Below, piece after piece: positions 49,748-58,174 of a stretch of DNA of 64,000 nt. The notes below the pieces were generated by a model that saw only the letters and a program-made list of their open reading frames with translations, was not told the DNA's origin and did not search any database. Source of the stretch: Acetobacteraceae bacterium. Its GTDB lineage: Bacteria; Pseudomonadota; Alphaproteobacteria; Acetobacterales; Acetobacteraceae. Numbering within the stretch: position 1 is the first letter of the stretch; every line of letters starts with the position of its first letter. Made by a program: the position numbers and the translations under genes. Location of the stretch: NCBI GenBank assembly GCA_947474705.1, contig CANJJS010000008.1, positions 1 to 64,000 on the forward strand, in the 5' to 3' direction.

Positions 49748-51007
49748 ATGCGGCGCGCGATCGTTGTGGTTTTGGACGGGCTTCGGCGGGATTTTCTGAC
49801 CGAGGCCACGACGCCTCGGCTCGCCGCTTTCATGCGGCGGGCGGCGTATTTTCCGCGGTTCCGGAGCGCGTTTCCCTCGGCGACGCGGATTGTGTCGGCG
49901 ACCTTCGCGACGGGGTGTTTTCCGGCGCGTCATACGTTGCAAGGCAACGCGGTGGCGCTGATGGAGAACGGCGCGCTGGTCGCGCACGATGTGGGGCGGC
50001 CGGATTTTCTGGCGCATAAGCGGGCGGTGACCGGTTGTTCCTTGGCCGTTCCGACTCTGGCGGAGCGGCTGGCGGATCGTGGCGGCGCCATGGTGTTCAA
50101 CAACGTTTCGCCCGGCGCGGCGCGGGCGCACGATCCCGATGGGTTTGGGTATGTGTATCACCGGGTGTTTTCCTCGGCGCCGGGTTTGGCGGAAGCGGAG
50201 AACCCGTTGAAGGTTACTCTGGATGCGGCGGGCGACCGGGCCATGACGGAACGTTTCATCGCCGAAGCGGTGCATGGGGCGCGTCCGGCCTTCGGCCTGC
50301 TGTGGTGCGGGGAACCCGATCACATCCAGCACAATGTGCCCTTGGGCTCGCCCGAACATTTGGCGGTGGTGCGAGAGGCGGACCGGCACGCGGGCATGGT
50401 GATGGACGCCGTGGCGGAGGAGCGGGCGCGGGGCGACGATGTTTTGCTGATCGTCATGTCGGACCATGGCCACGAGACGGTCAGCGGGATCGTGGATGTG
50501 GAAGCGGAGTTGGTCGCGGCGGGGTTGAAGGACTCGGCGGGGTCCGGGGACGTGGTCGCGATGGCGAACGGCACCGCGACGCTGATTTATCTGCATCCGT
50601 CGCGCGAGGCCCGGCGGGAGGCGTTGGGCGCGTATGTGCGCGCGGCGCCATGGGCGGGCGCGGTGTTCGGGCGGGCGGAACTCGGCCAGGTGGGGCATGG
50701 CGCGCACAATGCGCTGGCCTTCGCGGTGGCGATGCGGTCGGATGAAGAGCCGAATGAATTTGGCGTGCCGGGGCGGTCGCTGGCGGCGAAGCCTCGGTGG
50801 GACAAGGCGGACCGGTTGGGGTGCGGGCAGCATGGCGGGCTGGGGGTCTGGGAACAGGCGCCGGTGTTGCTGGTGGAGGGCTCCGGGTTTGGGGCCGGAG
50901 AGCGGCGGGAGGACGCGGCGCGGATTGTCGATCTGGCGCCGACGATTCTGCGGCATCTGGGCGTGGCGGGTGACGGGATGGACGGGGTGGCGTTGGGAAC
51001 GAGTTGA
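49748..51007 (+). CDS. Alkaline phosphatase-superfamily protein (nucleotide pyrophosphatase/phosphodiesterase-like)
   Basis: A 419-residue metal-dependent phospho-/sulfohydrolase fold. Metal ligands appear as D in VVVLDGLRRDF, D and H in GEPDHIQHN, DH in SDHGHETV and the late H in CGQHGG. The nucleophile is probably the threonine in FPSATRIVSATFATG. There is no signal peptide, so a cytoplasmic location is likely, unlike most NPP enzymes. Substrate unknown. It ends at a bidirectional hairpin. Confidence 0.83.
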   Translation: MRRAIVVVLDGLRRDFLTEATTPRLAAFMRRAAYFPRFRSAFPSATRIVSATFATGCFPARHTLQGNAVALMENGALVAHDVGRPDFLAHKRAVTGCSLAVPTLAERLADRGGAMVFNNVSPGAARAHDPDGFGYVYHRVFSSAPGLAEAENPLKVTLDAAGDRAMTERFIAEAVHGARPAFGLLWCGEPDHIQHNVPLGSPEHLAVVREADRHAGMVMDAVAEERARGDDVLLIVMSDHGHETVSGIVDVEAELVAAGLKDSAGSGDVVAMANGTATLIYLHPSREARREALGAYVRAAPWAGAVFGRAELGQVGHGAHNALAFAVAMRSDEEPNEFGVPGRSLAAKPRWDKADRLGCGQHGGLGVWEQAPVLLVEGSGFGAGERREDAARIVDLAPTILRHLGVAGDGMDGVALGTS

Positions 51008-51044
51008 GAACCCGGTCAGGCGTGCGCCGCCTGCCCAGGTTCTC
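51006..51044. terminator. Bidirectional terminator hairpin
   Basis: GAGAACC (51006-51012) pairs with GGTTCTC (51038-51044), and CAGGCG (51017-51022) with CGCCTG (51028-51033), forming a long stem between the convergent phosphatase-like and SDR genes. It overlaps the last stop codon on the plus strand. Confidence 0.65.
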
Positions 51045-51052
51045 GGCAGGCT

Positions 51053-51805
51053 TCACATCGCCAGATACCCGCCGTCGACCAGCAGTTCCGTTCCCGTGAT
51101 GTAAGACGCCTCGTCCGAAGCGAGGAAAAGAATCGCGTTCGCGACCTCGTCCACTTCCCCGTTCCGGCCCAGCGGCACCGCGCGCAGCATTTTCGCCCGC
51201 ACCACCGGATCGGCCGTGGCGCCGGACGTCCGCATCGGCGGCATCAGTCCGGGATGCACGGAGTTGCAACGAATATTGTCCGGCCCGTACTGCACCGCGA
51301 CCGACTTCGTCATCGTCCGCACCGCGCCCTTCGAGGCATTGTACGACATATGCACCATGGTCTGCCCGACCACGCCGGAAATGGACGACAAATTGATGAT
51401 GGAGCCGCCACCGTTTTGCTTCATATGCGGCACGCAGGCGGCGATCCCCAGAAACACACCGGTGGAATTGACTTCCATGACACGGTGCCAGATGCCGGTT
51501 TCCAGCAGGTCGTTCACGGCGCTGCCGCTGATGCCGGCGTTGTTCACCAGGACGTCCAGCTTGCCGTATAGCGCGACCGTGTCGGCGGCGACCTTGTTCC
51601 AGTTCGCCTCGTCGGTGACGTTCAGTGGCATGAACACGGCGGTGCCGCCCGCTTTGACGATGTCGGCGGCGACGGCTTTGCCCTCCGCTTCCAGCATATC
51701 GGCGATGACGACTTTCGCGCCTTCCTTGCCAAACCGCCGCGCGGTCGCGGCTCCCATGCCGGACGCGGCTCCGGTGACGATCGCGACTTTTTCCGCCAAA
51801 CGCAT
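51053..51805 (-). CDS. SDR-family oxidoreductase
   Basis: A classical short-chain dehydrogenase of 250 residues: TGAASGMG cofactor loop, NNAG, catalytic serine in INLSSISG, YNASK, and the ending TGTELLVDGGYLAM. AGGAGGAACGAGCC immediately before the ATG at 51805 fixes the start. It resembles cyclohexanol- and 3-alpha-hydroxysteroid-type dehydrogenases but the substrate is unknown. It is divergent from the flavin oxidoreductase gene. Confidence 0.92.
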   Translation of the reverse strand: MRLAEKVAIVTGAASGMGAATARRFGKEGAKVVIADMLEAEGKAVAADIVKAGGTAVFMPLNVTDEANWNKVAADTVALYGKLDVLVNNAGISGSAVNDLLETGIWHRVMEVNSTGVFLGIAACVPHMKQNGGGSIINLSSISGVVGQTMVHMSYNASKGAVRTMTKSVAVQYGPDNIRCNSVHPGLMPPMRTSGATADPVVRAKMLRAVPLGRNGEVDEVANAILFLASDEASYITGTELLVDGGYLAM

Positions 51806-51916
51806 GGCTCGTTCCTCCTGTTCGATAAGCTCGGGCGACCGTGCCACGGCGCGGCGGGCTTGGCTACTCGCGGGTAAGGCGGTTAGAAGCGCCTCATCAC
51901 TCCTGGAGCAACGCGC

Positions 51917-53122
51917 ATGGCGCAGCATCGCGGCCTGAAATTCGGCGTCTTCCTCGCCCCCTTCCATCGTCTCGGCGAAAACCCCACCCTCGCGCTGGAT
52001 CGCGATATCGAGCTGGTGCAGTGGCTCGACCACCTCGGCTTCGACGAGGCCTGGATCGGCGAGCACCATTCCGCCGGCTGGGAACTGATCGCGCTGCCCG
52101 AGCTGATCATCGCCGCCGTCGCGGAAAAAACGAAGCACATCAAGCTGGGGTCCGGCGTGACGTCGTTGCCGTATCACCATCCCTTCATGGTGGCGCAGCG
52201 CTGGGTGCAGCTCGATCACATGACGCGGGGACGCGCGATGCTGGGTTGCGGTCCCGGCGCGTTGACCTCGGATGCCTATATGTTGGGAATTTCGCCGGAA
52301 ACGCAGCGGCCCCGCATGCTGGAAGCCATGGACGCGATCATGGCGCTGCTGAAAATGGAAGAGCCGGTCACGATGAAGACCGACTGGTTCGAAATGAAGG
52401 ACGCCCGCCTGCACATGGCGCCCTGGAGCGATCCGCATTTCGACATCGCCGTCGCCTCCACCATCACCCCCTTCGGCATGATCGCGGCCGGGCGTCACGG
52501 CGTCGGCGTGCTGTCGATCGGCGCGGGCCTGCCCGGCGGTCCCGAAGCCCTCGCCAGCCAGTGGAAAATCGCCGAGGACACCGCCGCCAAGAACGGCAAG
52601 ACCATGGACCGCAAGAAATGGCGCGTGGTCATGAACGTCCACGTCGCCGAGGACGACGAAGAAGCGCTCCGCCAGGTCGTCAAAGGCGAACGCCACGAAA
52701 CCACCTCCTATTTCGAGGAAACACTGGGACGTCCACCCGGCCGCGCCGACGATCCGCTCCGCGACGGCGTGAAAATGGGCACGACCCTCGTCGGCTCGCC
52801 CGAAACCGTCATCGCCGGCATCAAACGCCTGCAAATGCACAGCCAGGGCGGCATCGGCGGCGTGCTGATCCGCGCCAACGAATGGGCCAATCGCGAGCAG
52901 ACGATGAAAAGCTTCGAACTGTTTGCCCGCTACGTCGCCCCCGTCTTCCAAGGCTCGCTCGAACCCATCGCCGCCTCCAACGCCTGGGCGCGCGATAACC
53001 GGAAGGCGGTGTTCGGCAATACGTTTGACGCCGTGAAGCGCGCCTTCACCGATTTCGGTGCCGCCGCGCCGGACGACGAGGTCATTCGCGCACGCACCTT
53101 GGGCGCCCGCCGCGACCTCTGA
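51917..53122 (+). CDS. LLM-class flavin-dependent oxidoreductase
   Basis: A 401-residue bacterial luciferase-like protein that uses reduced FMN or F420 to oxygenate or oxidise a small molecule. The barrel opening (LKFGVFLAPFH), EAWIGEHHSAGWE and the loop RGRAMLGCGPGALTSDAYML are typical of the alkanal/limonene monooxygenase-like group. A reductase partner is not adjacent. It is divergent from the SDR gene, with a 111-base gap, which is consistent with oxygenation and dehydrogenation of one substrate, though not proof. Confidence 0.9.
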   Translation: MAQHRGLKFGVFLAPFHRLGENPTLALDRDIELVQWLDHLGFDEAWIGEHHSAGWELIALPELIIAAVAEKTKHIKLGSGVTSLPYHHPFMVAQRWVQLDHMTRGRAMLGCGPGALTSDAYMLGISPETQRPRMLEAMDAIMALLKMEEPVTMKTDWFEMKDARLHMAPWSDPHFDIAVASTITPFGMIAAGRHGVGVLSIGAGLPGGPEALASQWKIAEDTAAKNGKTMDRKKWRVVMNVHVAEDDEEALRQVVKGERHETTSYFEETLGRPPGRADDPLRDGVKMGTTLVGSPETVIAGIKRLQMHSQGGIGGVLIRANEWANREQTMKSFELFARYVAPVFQGSLEPIAASNAWARDNRKAVFGNTFDAVKRAFTDFGAAAPDDEVIRARTLGARRDL

Positions 53123-53130
53123 CGAACCGG

Positions 53131-53152
53131 AAGGGGCCGTCCCCGGCCCCTT
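53131..53152 (+). terminator. Rho-independent-like terminator after the flavin oxidoreductase gene
   Basis: AAGGGGCC and GGCCCCTT pair perfectly around GTCCCC, followed by T residues. A second short hairpin (TTTCGC/GCGAAA) overlaps it downstream to 53169. Confidence 0.65.
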
Positions 53153-53271
53153 TCGCCGCGGCCGCGAAATAACCGTGCCACCCCATTGATCTTCACGCGG
53201 CCCCGCGGGAGAGTACTGTCAAAGCGGAACCGGACAGGCGTTTCGCGGGGGCTTTAACAGGAGATCGATCG

Positions 53272-54312
53272 ATGCGGCGGCTCATTCGGGCGACCACTCA
53301 TCTCGCGTGCGCGCTTCTGGGACTGGGGGCGGCGGCGCTGTCCGAAGCACAGGCGCAAGGGTCCGGCTCGGCGACGATGGACGCGGCGCGCGCCCGCGGG
53401 CAGTTGCTCTGCGGCATGGCCGGAAACGTGCCGGGCTTCTCGCTGCCGGACTCACAGGGCGTGATGCGCGGCCTCGACGCCGATACCTGCCGCGCGGTCA
53501 CGGCCGCCGTGCTGGGCGACGCCGCCAAGGTGAAGCTGGTCCCGACGACGACGCAAAACCGGTTCACCGCGCTGCAATCGGGCGAGGTCGATATGCTCTC
53601 CCGCAGCACCACCTGGACCCTCGGACGCGAAGGCAATCTTGGCCTGATGTTCGCCTGGGTTAACTACTACGACGGCACCGGCTTCCTCGTGAAGAAAAGC
53701 GCCGGCGTCAAAGCGGCGAAGGAAATGGACGGCGCCACGATCTGCGTGCAGCCGGGCACCTCCACCGAACTGGCGGTGGCCGACTTCTTCCGGCTGAACA
53801 ACATCAAATTCACGCCGATCCTCATCCAGGACCTGTCGGAAATCCAGGGCGCCTTCCTGTCGGGCCGCTGCGACGCCTACTCGACCGATGCTTCCGCGCT
53901 GGCGACGTTCCGGTTCAGCCAGGGGCCGAAAGCCGCCGACCTGATCCTGCTGCCGGATATCATCAGCAAGGAACCCCTTGGCGTCATGGTTCGCAAAGGC
54001 GACGACAAATGGTTCGACGTCGTGCGCTGGACCTTCGGCGCCATGATCACCGCCGAGGAAAAAGGCATCGACAGCAAGAACGTCGATACCTTCCTGACCT
54101 CGAAAGATCCGGAAATCCGCCGTCTGCTTGGCCTGGAAGGCGACCTGGGCAAGGCGCTCGGCCTGGACCCGAAATTCGCCTATAACGTGATCAAACAGGT
54201 CGGTAATCTCGCCGAGGTCTGGGACCGCAACATCACCCCGATGGGCGTTCCCCGCGGCATCAACAACCTCTGGACCAAGGGCGGTCTGCAGTACGCCCCG
54301 CCGATGCGCTAA
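53272..54312 (+). CDS. aapJ: General L-amino acid ABC transporter, substrate-binding protein
   Basis: A 346-residue periplasmic binding protein. The N-terminus has a Sec signal peptide (MRRLIRATTHLACALLGLGA, cleavage near SEAQAQG). The ligand domain shows GLDADTCRAVTAAVLGD and the binding-loop segment RFTALQSGEVDMLSRSTTWT, which is characteristic of AapJ. It captures a broad range of L-amino acids and hands them to the membrane complex encoded by the next three genes. First gene of the operon. Confidence 0.95.
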   Translation: MRRLIRATTHLACALLGLGAAALSEAQAQGSGSATMDAARARGQLLCGMAGNVPGFSLPDSQGVMRGLDADTCRAVTAAVLGDAAKVKLVPTTTQNRFTALQSGEVDMLSRSTTWTLGREGNLGLMFAWVNYYDGTGFLVKKSAGVKAAKEMDGATICVQPGTSTELAVADFFRLNNIKFTPILIQDLSEIQGAFLSGRCDAYSTDASALATFRFSQGPKAADLILLPDIISKEPLGVMVRKGDDKWFDVVRWTFGAMITAEEKGIDSKNVDTFLTSKDPEIRRLLGLEGDLGKALGLDPKFAYNVIKQVGNLAEVWDRNITPMGVPRGINNLWTKGGLQYAPPMR

Positions 54313-54333
54313 GCGCATCCAGAGGCGCGGGCC

Positions 54334-55542
54334 ATGTCCGACACCGCCATCGACCCCCGCATGTCCGGACGGGCGGCGCCGAAACGCCCGCTCCGCCTGT
54401 CCTGGTCCGATCCACGCTTCCGGGCGATCGTCTGGCAACTGGTCATTCTGGGGATCGTTGGCGTTATCGCCTGGTACCTGGCCTATAACACGCACAAGAA
54501 CCTGGAGGTGCGGCGGATCGCCACCGGGTTTGGGTTTCTCGACCGGGTCGCGGGGCTGCCGATCGGGGAAGCGCCGATTTACTACAACCCGGCCGAGAGC
54601 ACCTATGGCCGCGCGCTGCTGGTGGGGGTGCTCAACACCCTGAAAGTCTCGGTTGTCGGGATCGTCCTGGCGACCATTCTGGGCACGCTGATCGGCATCG
54701 GCCGGCTGTCGAAAAACTGGCTGATGGCGAAGCTGACGGCGTTTTACGTCGAAACGATCCGCGACCTGCCGTTGCTGCTGCAATTGCTGTTTTGGTACAC
54801 CATCCTACAGGGCCTGCCGCCGCCCAAAACCGCGACCGATATCGGCGGCGTCGCGTTCCTGTCCAATCGCGGCCTGAAACTCCCCATGCTGGAGTGGGAA
54901 ACCGCCCATACCGCCGCCCTGACCGCCTTCGCGGCGGGCCTGGTGGGGACGTGGTGGTGGAACCGCCGCGCGCGGCTGGCCCAGGAAGCCACCGGAGAGC
55001 GCCCCGCGGTCTGGCCGGTGGCCTGCGGTCTGCTGCTGGCCCTGCCTCTGGGTGTTTGGCTTGTACTGGGCGCGCCCTTTCACTGGGAAATCCCGGTCCT
55101 CCGCGGCTTCAACTTTCAGGGCGGCGGCAATATCAGCCCGGAATACTTCGCGCTGCTGCTGGGGCTGGTGACCTACACCGCCGGTTATATCGCCGAGATC
55201 GTCCGGTCCGGCATCCAGGCCGTCCACCTGGGACAATGGGAGGCCGCCGGCGCGCTGGGCCTGAAACGCGGCGCGATCCTGCGGCACATCGTGCTGCCGC
55301 AGGCGCTGCGGGTCATTATTCCGCCAATGACCAGCCAGTATCTGAACCTGACCAAGAACAGCTCTTTGGCCGTGGCGATCGGGTATCAGGAACTGGTGTC
55401 GATCGCCAACACGACCCTGAACCAAACGGGACAGGCCATCGAGGGCATCGCGGTCATCATGGCCGTCTATTTGACCATCAGCCTGTCGATCAGCCTGTTC
55501 ATGAACTGGTACAACGCGCATATCGCGCTGGTGGAACGGTGA
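54334..55542 (+). CDS. aapQ: Amino acid ABC transporter permease AapQ
   Basis: A 402-residue inner-membrane permease of the HisMQ type. The signature EAAGALGLKRGAILRHIVLP, the loop that contacts the ATPase, lies near the C-terminus. Hydrophobic helices surround a periplasmic segment of the long type seen in AapQ. It pairs with AapM as the translocation channel. It starts 22 bases after aapJ. Confidence 0.95.
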   Translation: MSDTAIDPRMSGRAAPKRPLRLSWSDPRFRAIVWQLVILGIVGVIAWYLAYNTHKNLEVRRIATGFGFLDRVAGLPIGEAPIYYNPAESTYGRALLVGVLNTLKVSVVGIVLATILGTLIGIGRLSKNWLMAKLTAFYVETIRDLPLLLQLLFWYTILQGLPPPKTATDIGGVAFLSNRGLKLPMLEWETAHTAALTAFAAGLVGTWWWNRRARLAQEATGERPAVWPVACGLLLALPLGVWLVLGAPFHWEIPVLRGFNFQGGGNISPEYFALLLGLVTYTAGYIAEIVRSGIQAVHLGQWEAAGALGLKRGAILRHIVLPQALRVIIPPMTSQYLNLTKNSSLAVAIGYQELVSIANTTLNQTGQAIEGIAVIMAVYLTISLSISLFMNWYNAHIALVER

Positions 55543-55588
55543 TGATCGACCACCCGCCATCGCTGTCATGGGGAGCCTCCGCGACACC

Positions 55589-56707
55589 ATGAGCACCACC
55601 ACCGCCCCCACCCTCTCGCGCCCATCCCCTCCCGGTCTCGGCCCGATCGCATGGGCCAGGACAAACCTCTTCGGTTCGTGGGTTTCCACGGCCGTTAGTC
55701 TGGCGCTGCTCTATATTGTCGCGCGCGCGGTGCTTGGCTTCGCCGAATGGGCTTTGGTGGGCGCTGTCTGGACCGTGCCTTATTCCGCCACCGGCATCGC
55801 CCAAACCGCTGTCTGCCAGACCGCGCACGGTGCCTGTTGGGCTGTCATCCACGACAAATACCGGCTGATCCTGTTCGGCCGTTACCCCTTCGCCGAGCAA
55901 TGGCGGCCGGCGATCGTCGTTCTGATCTTTATCGCGCTTTACACCGTTTCCGCCATCCGCTGGTTCTGGCGCAAGGAGTTGGCGCTGATCTGGGTCGCGG
56001 CGTTGACGGCCGTGGGCGTGCTGATGTGGGGCGGGGTGTTCGGACTGAAACCGGTGCCCAACGACGAATGGGGCGGGCTGCCGATCACGCTGATCCTGGC
56101 GACCTTCGGGATCGCCTTCGCCTTTCCGCTCGCGGTGCTGGTCGCTTTGGGCCGGCGGTCCACGGAGCTACCGGCGGTGAAGACGCTGTGCGTCGTGTAT
56201 GTGGAGCTCATTCGCGGCGTGCCGCTGATTTCCGTGCTGTTCATGGCCAGCGTCATGTTCCCGCTGTTCATGCCCGCGGGCGTCAACATCGACAAGCTGC
56301 TGCGCGCCCAGATCGCCATCATCCTGTTCGCCGCCGCCTATCTGGCGGAGGTCGTGCGTGGCGGCCTGCAGGCCTTGCCCAAAGGCCAGACCGAGGCCGC
56401 CGACGCGATGGGCCTCAGCTACTGGCAGAAAACCTCCTTCATTATTCTGCCGCAGGCGCTGCGCCTGGTGATTCCGCCGCTGGTCAACACGTTCATCGGT
56501 TTTTTCAAGGACACCAGCCTGGTTCTGATCATTGGCCTGTTCGACCTCCTCACCATGGGCAAGGTCGCGTTGAGCGATCCGCCCTGGCAGAGTTTTTCCA
56601 CCGAGGTCTATGTCGTTCTCGGGCTGATCTACATCGCGTTCTGCTACGCGATGTCGCGTTACAGCCGCGGGCTGGAACAAGAACTCAACGCCTCCCAACG
56701 CCGCTGA
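55589..56707 (+). CDS. aapM: Amino acid ABC transporter permease AapM
   Basis: A 372-residue second permease subunit. The EAA-type loop reads EAADAMGLSYWQKTSFIILP near the C-terminus, and the longer N-terminal part typical of AapM is present. The ATG at 55589 gives a usual N-terminus, with GGGGAG upstream; an in-frame ATG at 55568 is also possible. It forms the heterodimer with AapQ and contacts AapP. Confidence 0.94.
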   Translation: MSTTTAPTLSRPSPPGLGPIAWARTNLFGSWVSTAVSLALLYIVARAVLGFAEWALVGAVWTVPYSATGIAQTAVCQTAHGACWAVIHDKYRLILFGRYPFAEQWRPAIVVLIFIALYTVSAIRWFWRKELALIWVAALTAVGVLMWGGVFGLKPVPNDEWGGLPITLILATFGIAFAFPLAVLVALGRRSTELPAVKTLCVVYVELIRGVPLISVLFMASVMFPLFMPAGVNIDKLLRAQIAIILFAAAYLAEVVRGGLQALPKGQTEAADAMGLSYWQKTSFIILPQALRLVIPPLVNTFIGFFKDTSLVLIIGLFDLLTMGKVALSDPPWQSFSTEVYVVLGLIYIAFCYAMSRYSRGLEQELNASQRR

Positions 56708-56722
56708 CGGAGATTTCGAAGC

Positions 56723-57472
56723 ATGAGCGAGGCCAAGGACGCGATCGTTCTGGACAAGGTGAACAAGTGGTATGGCGCGATGCATGTGTTGCGCGACGTG
56801 TCGCTGACGATTCAGGAGAAAGAGCGGGTCGTGGTCTGCGGGCCCTCGGGGTCCGGTAAGTCGACGATGATCCGCTGTATTAACCGGCTGGAGACGCATC
56901 AGGCGGGGCATATCTTCGTCGACGGCATCGAACTGACCGACGACACAAGGGCGCTGGACGCGATAAGGCGCGATGTCGGGATGGTGTTTCAGTCTTTCAA
57001 TCTGTTTCCGCATCTGACAATTCTGGAGAATTGCACGCTGGCGCCAATCTGGGTCCGAAAGATTCCAAAGGCGCAGGCGGAAGAGTTGGCGATGAGTTTC
57101 CTCGAACGCGTGAAGATCCCGGAGCAGGCGAAGAAATATCCGGGTCAGCTTTCCGGCGGGCAGCAGCAGCGCGTCGCCATCGCGCGTGCCTTGTGCATGC
57201 AACCAAAAATCATGCTTTTCGACGAGCCGACCTCGGCGCTCGACCCTGAGATGATCAAGGAGGTGCTGGACACCATGATCGAGCTCGCGGGGTCCGGCAT
57301 GACCATGGTTTGCGTCACGCATGAGATGGGTTTCGCTCGTCAGGTCGCGCATCGCGTCGTGTTCATGGATCGTGGCGAGATCGTCGAGAGCGGCCCGCCG
57401 GCCCAGATTTTCGAGGATCCCCAGACGGATCGTCTGAAACTGTTCCTGAGCCAAATTCTTCGAGGACACTGA
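56723..57472 (+). CDS. aapP: Amino acid ABC transporter ATP-binding protein AapP
   Basis: A 249-residue ATPase that drives the Aap transporter. Walker [10 protein letters not shown], signature LSGGQQQR, Walker [14 protein letters not shown] and the switch histidine in VCVTHEMGF are complete. It starts 15 bases after aapM and completes the four-gene operon. Confidence 0.97.
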   Translation: MSEAKDAIVLDKVNKWYGAMHVLRDVSLTIQEKERVVVCGPSGSGKSTMIRCINRLETHQAGHIFVDGIELTDDTRALDAIRRDVGMVFQSFNLFPHLTILENCTLAPIWVRKIPKAQAEELAMSFLERVKIPEQAKKYPGQLSGGQQQRVAIARALCMQPKIMLFDEPTSALDPEMIKEVLDTMIELAGSGMTMVCVTHEMGFARQVAHRVVFMDRGEIVESGPPAQIFEDPQTDRLKLFLSQILRGH

Positions 57473-57478
57473 CCCCAC

Positions 57479-58153
57479 ATGAAATTGCTGTCGACGTTGG
57501 CCGTCATGGGCGCGATGAAAGATCTGGCGGCGGCGTATCGCGCGCGCACCGGGGTGGAGGTCGAGCCGGAGTTCGCCCCGACCGTGGCGCTTTTGGAACG
57601 CATTCGCGCGGGCGCGGTGGGCGATGTCGCCATTTTGACCGCGCAGGGGATCGACGATCTGATCGGCGAGGGCAAGATGCTGCCTGGCAGCCGCGCCGAT
57701 GTGGCGTTGTCCTTTGTTGGGATCGCGGTGAAAGCGGGCGCGCCCAAACCCGATATCTCGACGGTGGAGGCGTTCAAGGCGACGATTTTGGCGGCGCGCT
57801 GTGTCGCGTTTTCGAAGATTGGCGCCAGCGGGATTTATTTCGCGGGTTTGCTCGATCGTCTCGGTTTGGCGGACAAAGCCAAAACTTTCGTTGTGCCCTC
57901 GGGTTTCACCGCCGAACGTCTCGTCAGTGGCGAGGCCGATCTGGCCGTGCAACAAATCAGCGAGTTGCTGGTGGTGCCGGGGATCGAGGTTATCGGACCG
58001 CTGCCGGATGACATTCAGACGGCGGCGATGTTCTCGGGTGGAGTGTTGAGCACCTCGGCGGACGCGGAGGCGGCGCGGGGGTTTCTGCGGTTTCTGACCG
58101 GCCCGGAGGCGGCGCCGGTGCTGGCGGCGTCCGGGTTGCAGCCGGCGGGGTAG
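57479..58153 (+). CDS. Molybdate-binding ModA-like protein without a signal peptide
   Basis: A 224-residue protein of the periplasmic-binding-protein type II fold related to ModA. The sequence starts MKLLSTLAVMGAMKDLAAAY, which is where mature ModA proteins begin, so no export signal is encoded. Conserved blocks follow: VGDVAILTAQGID and ASGIYFAGLLDRLG, which normally line the oxyanion site. It lies 6 bases after aapP, so it is co-transcribed, but a direct role in amino-acid uptake is unlikely. It may be a cytoplasmic anion sensor or carrier. Confidence 0.72.
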   Translation: MKLLSTLAVMGAMKDLAAAYRARTGVEVEPEFAPTVALLERIRAGAVGDVAILTAQGIDDLIGEGKMLPGSRADVALSFVGIAVKAGAPKPDISTVEAFKATILAARCVAFSKIGASGIYFAGLLDRLGLADKAKTFVVPSGFTAERLVSGEADLAVQQISELLVVPGIEVIGPLPDDIQTAAMFSGGVLSTSADAEAARGFLRFLTGPEAAPVLAASGLQPAG

Positions 58154-58174
58154 GTAGCCCGGAGGGGGAGAGCG

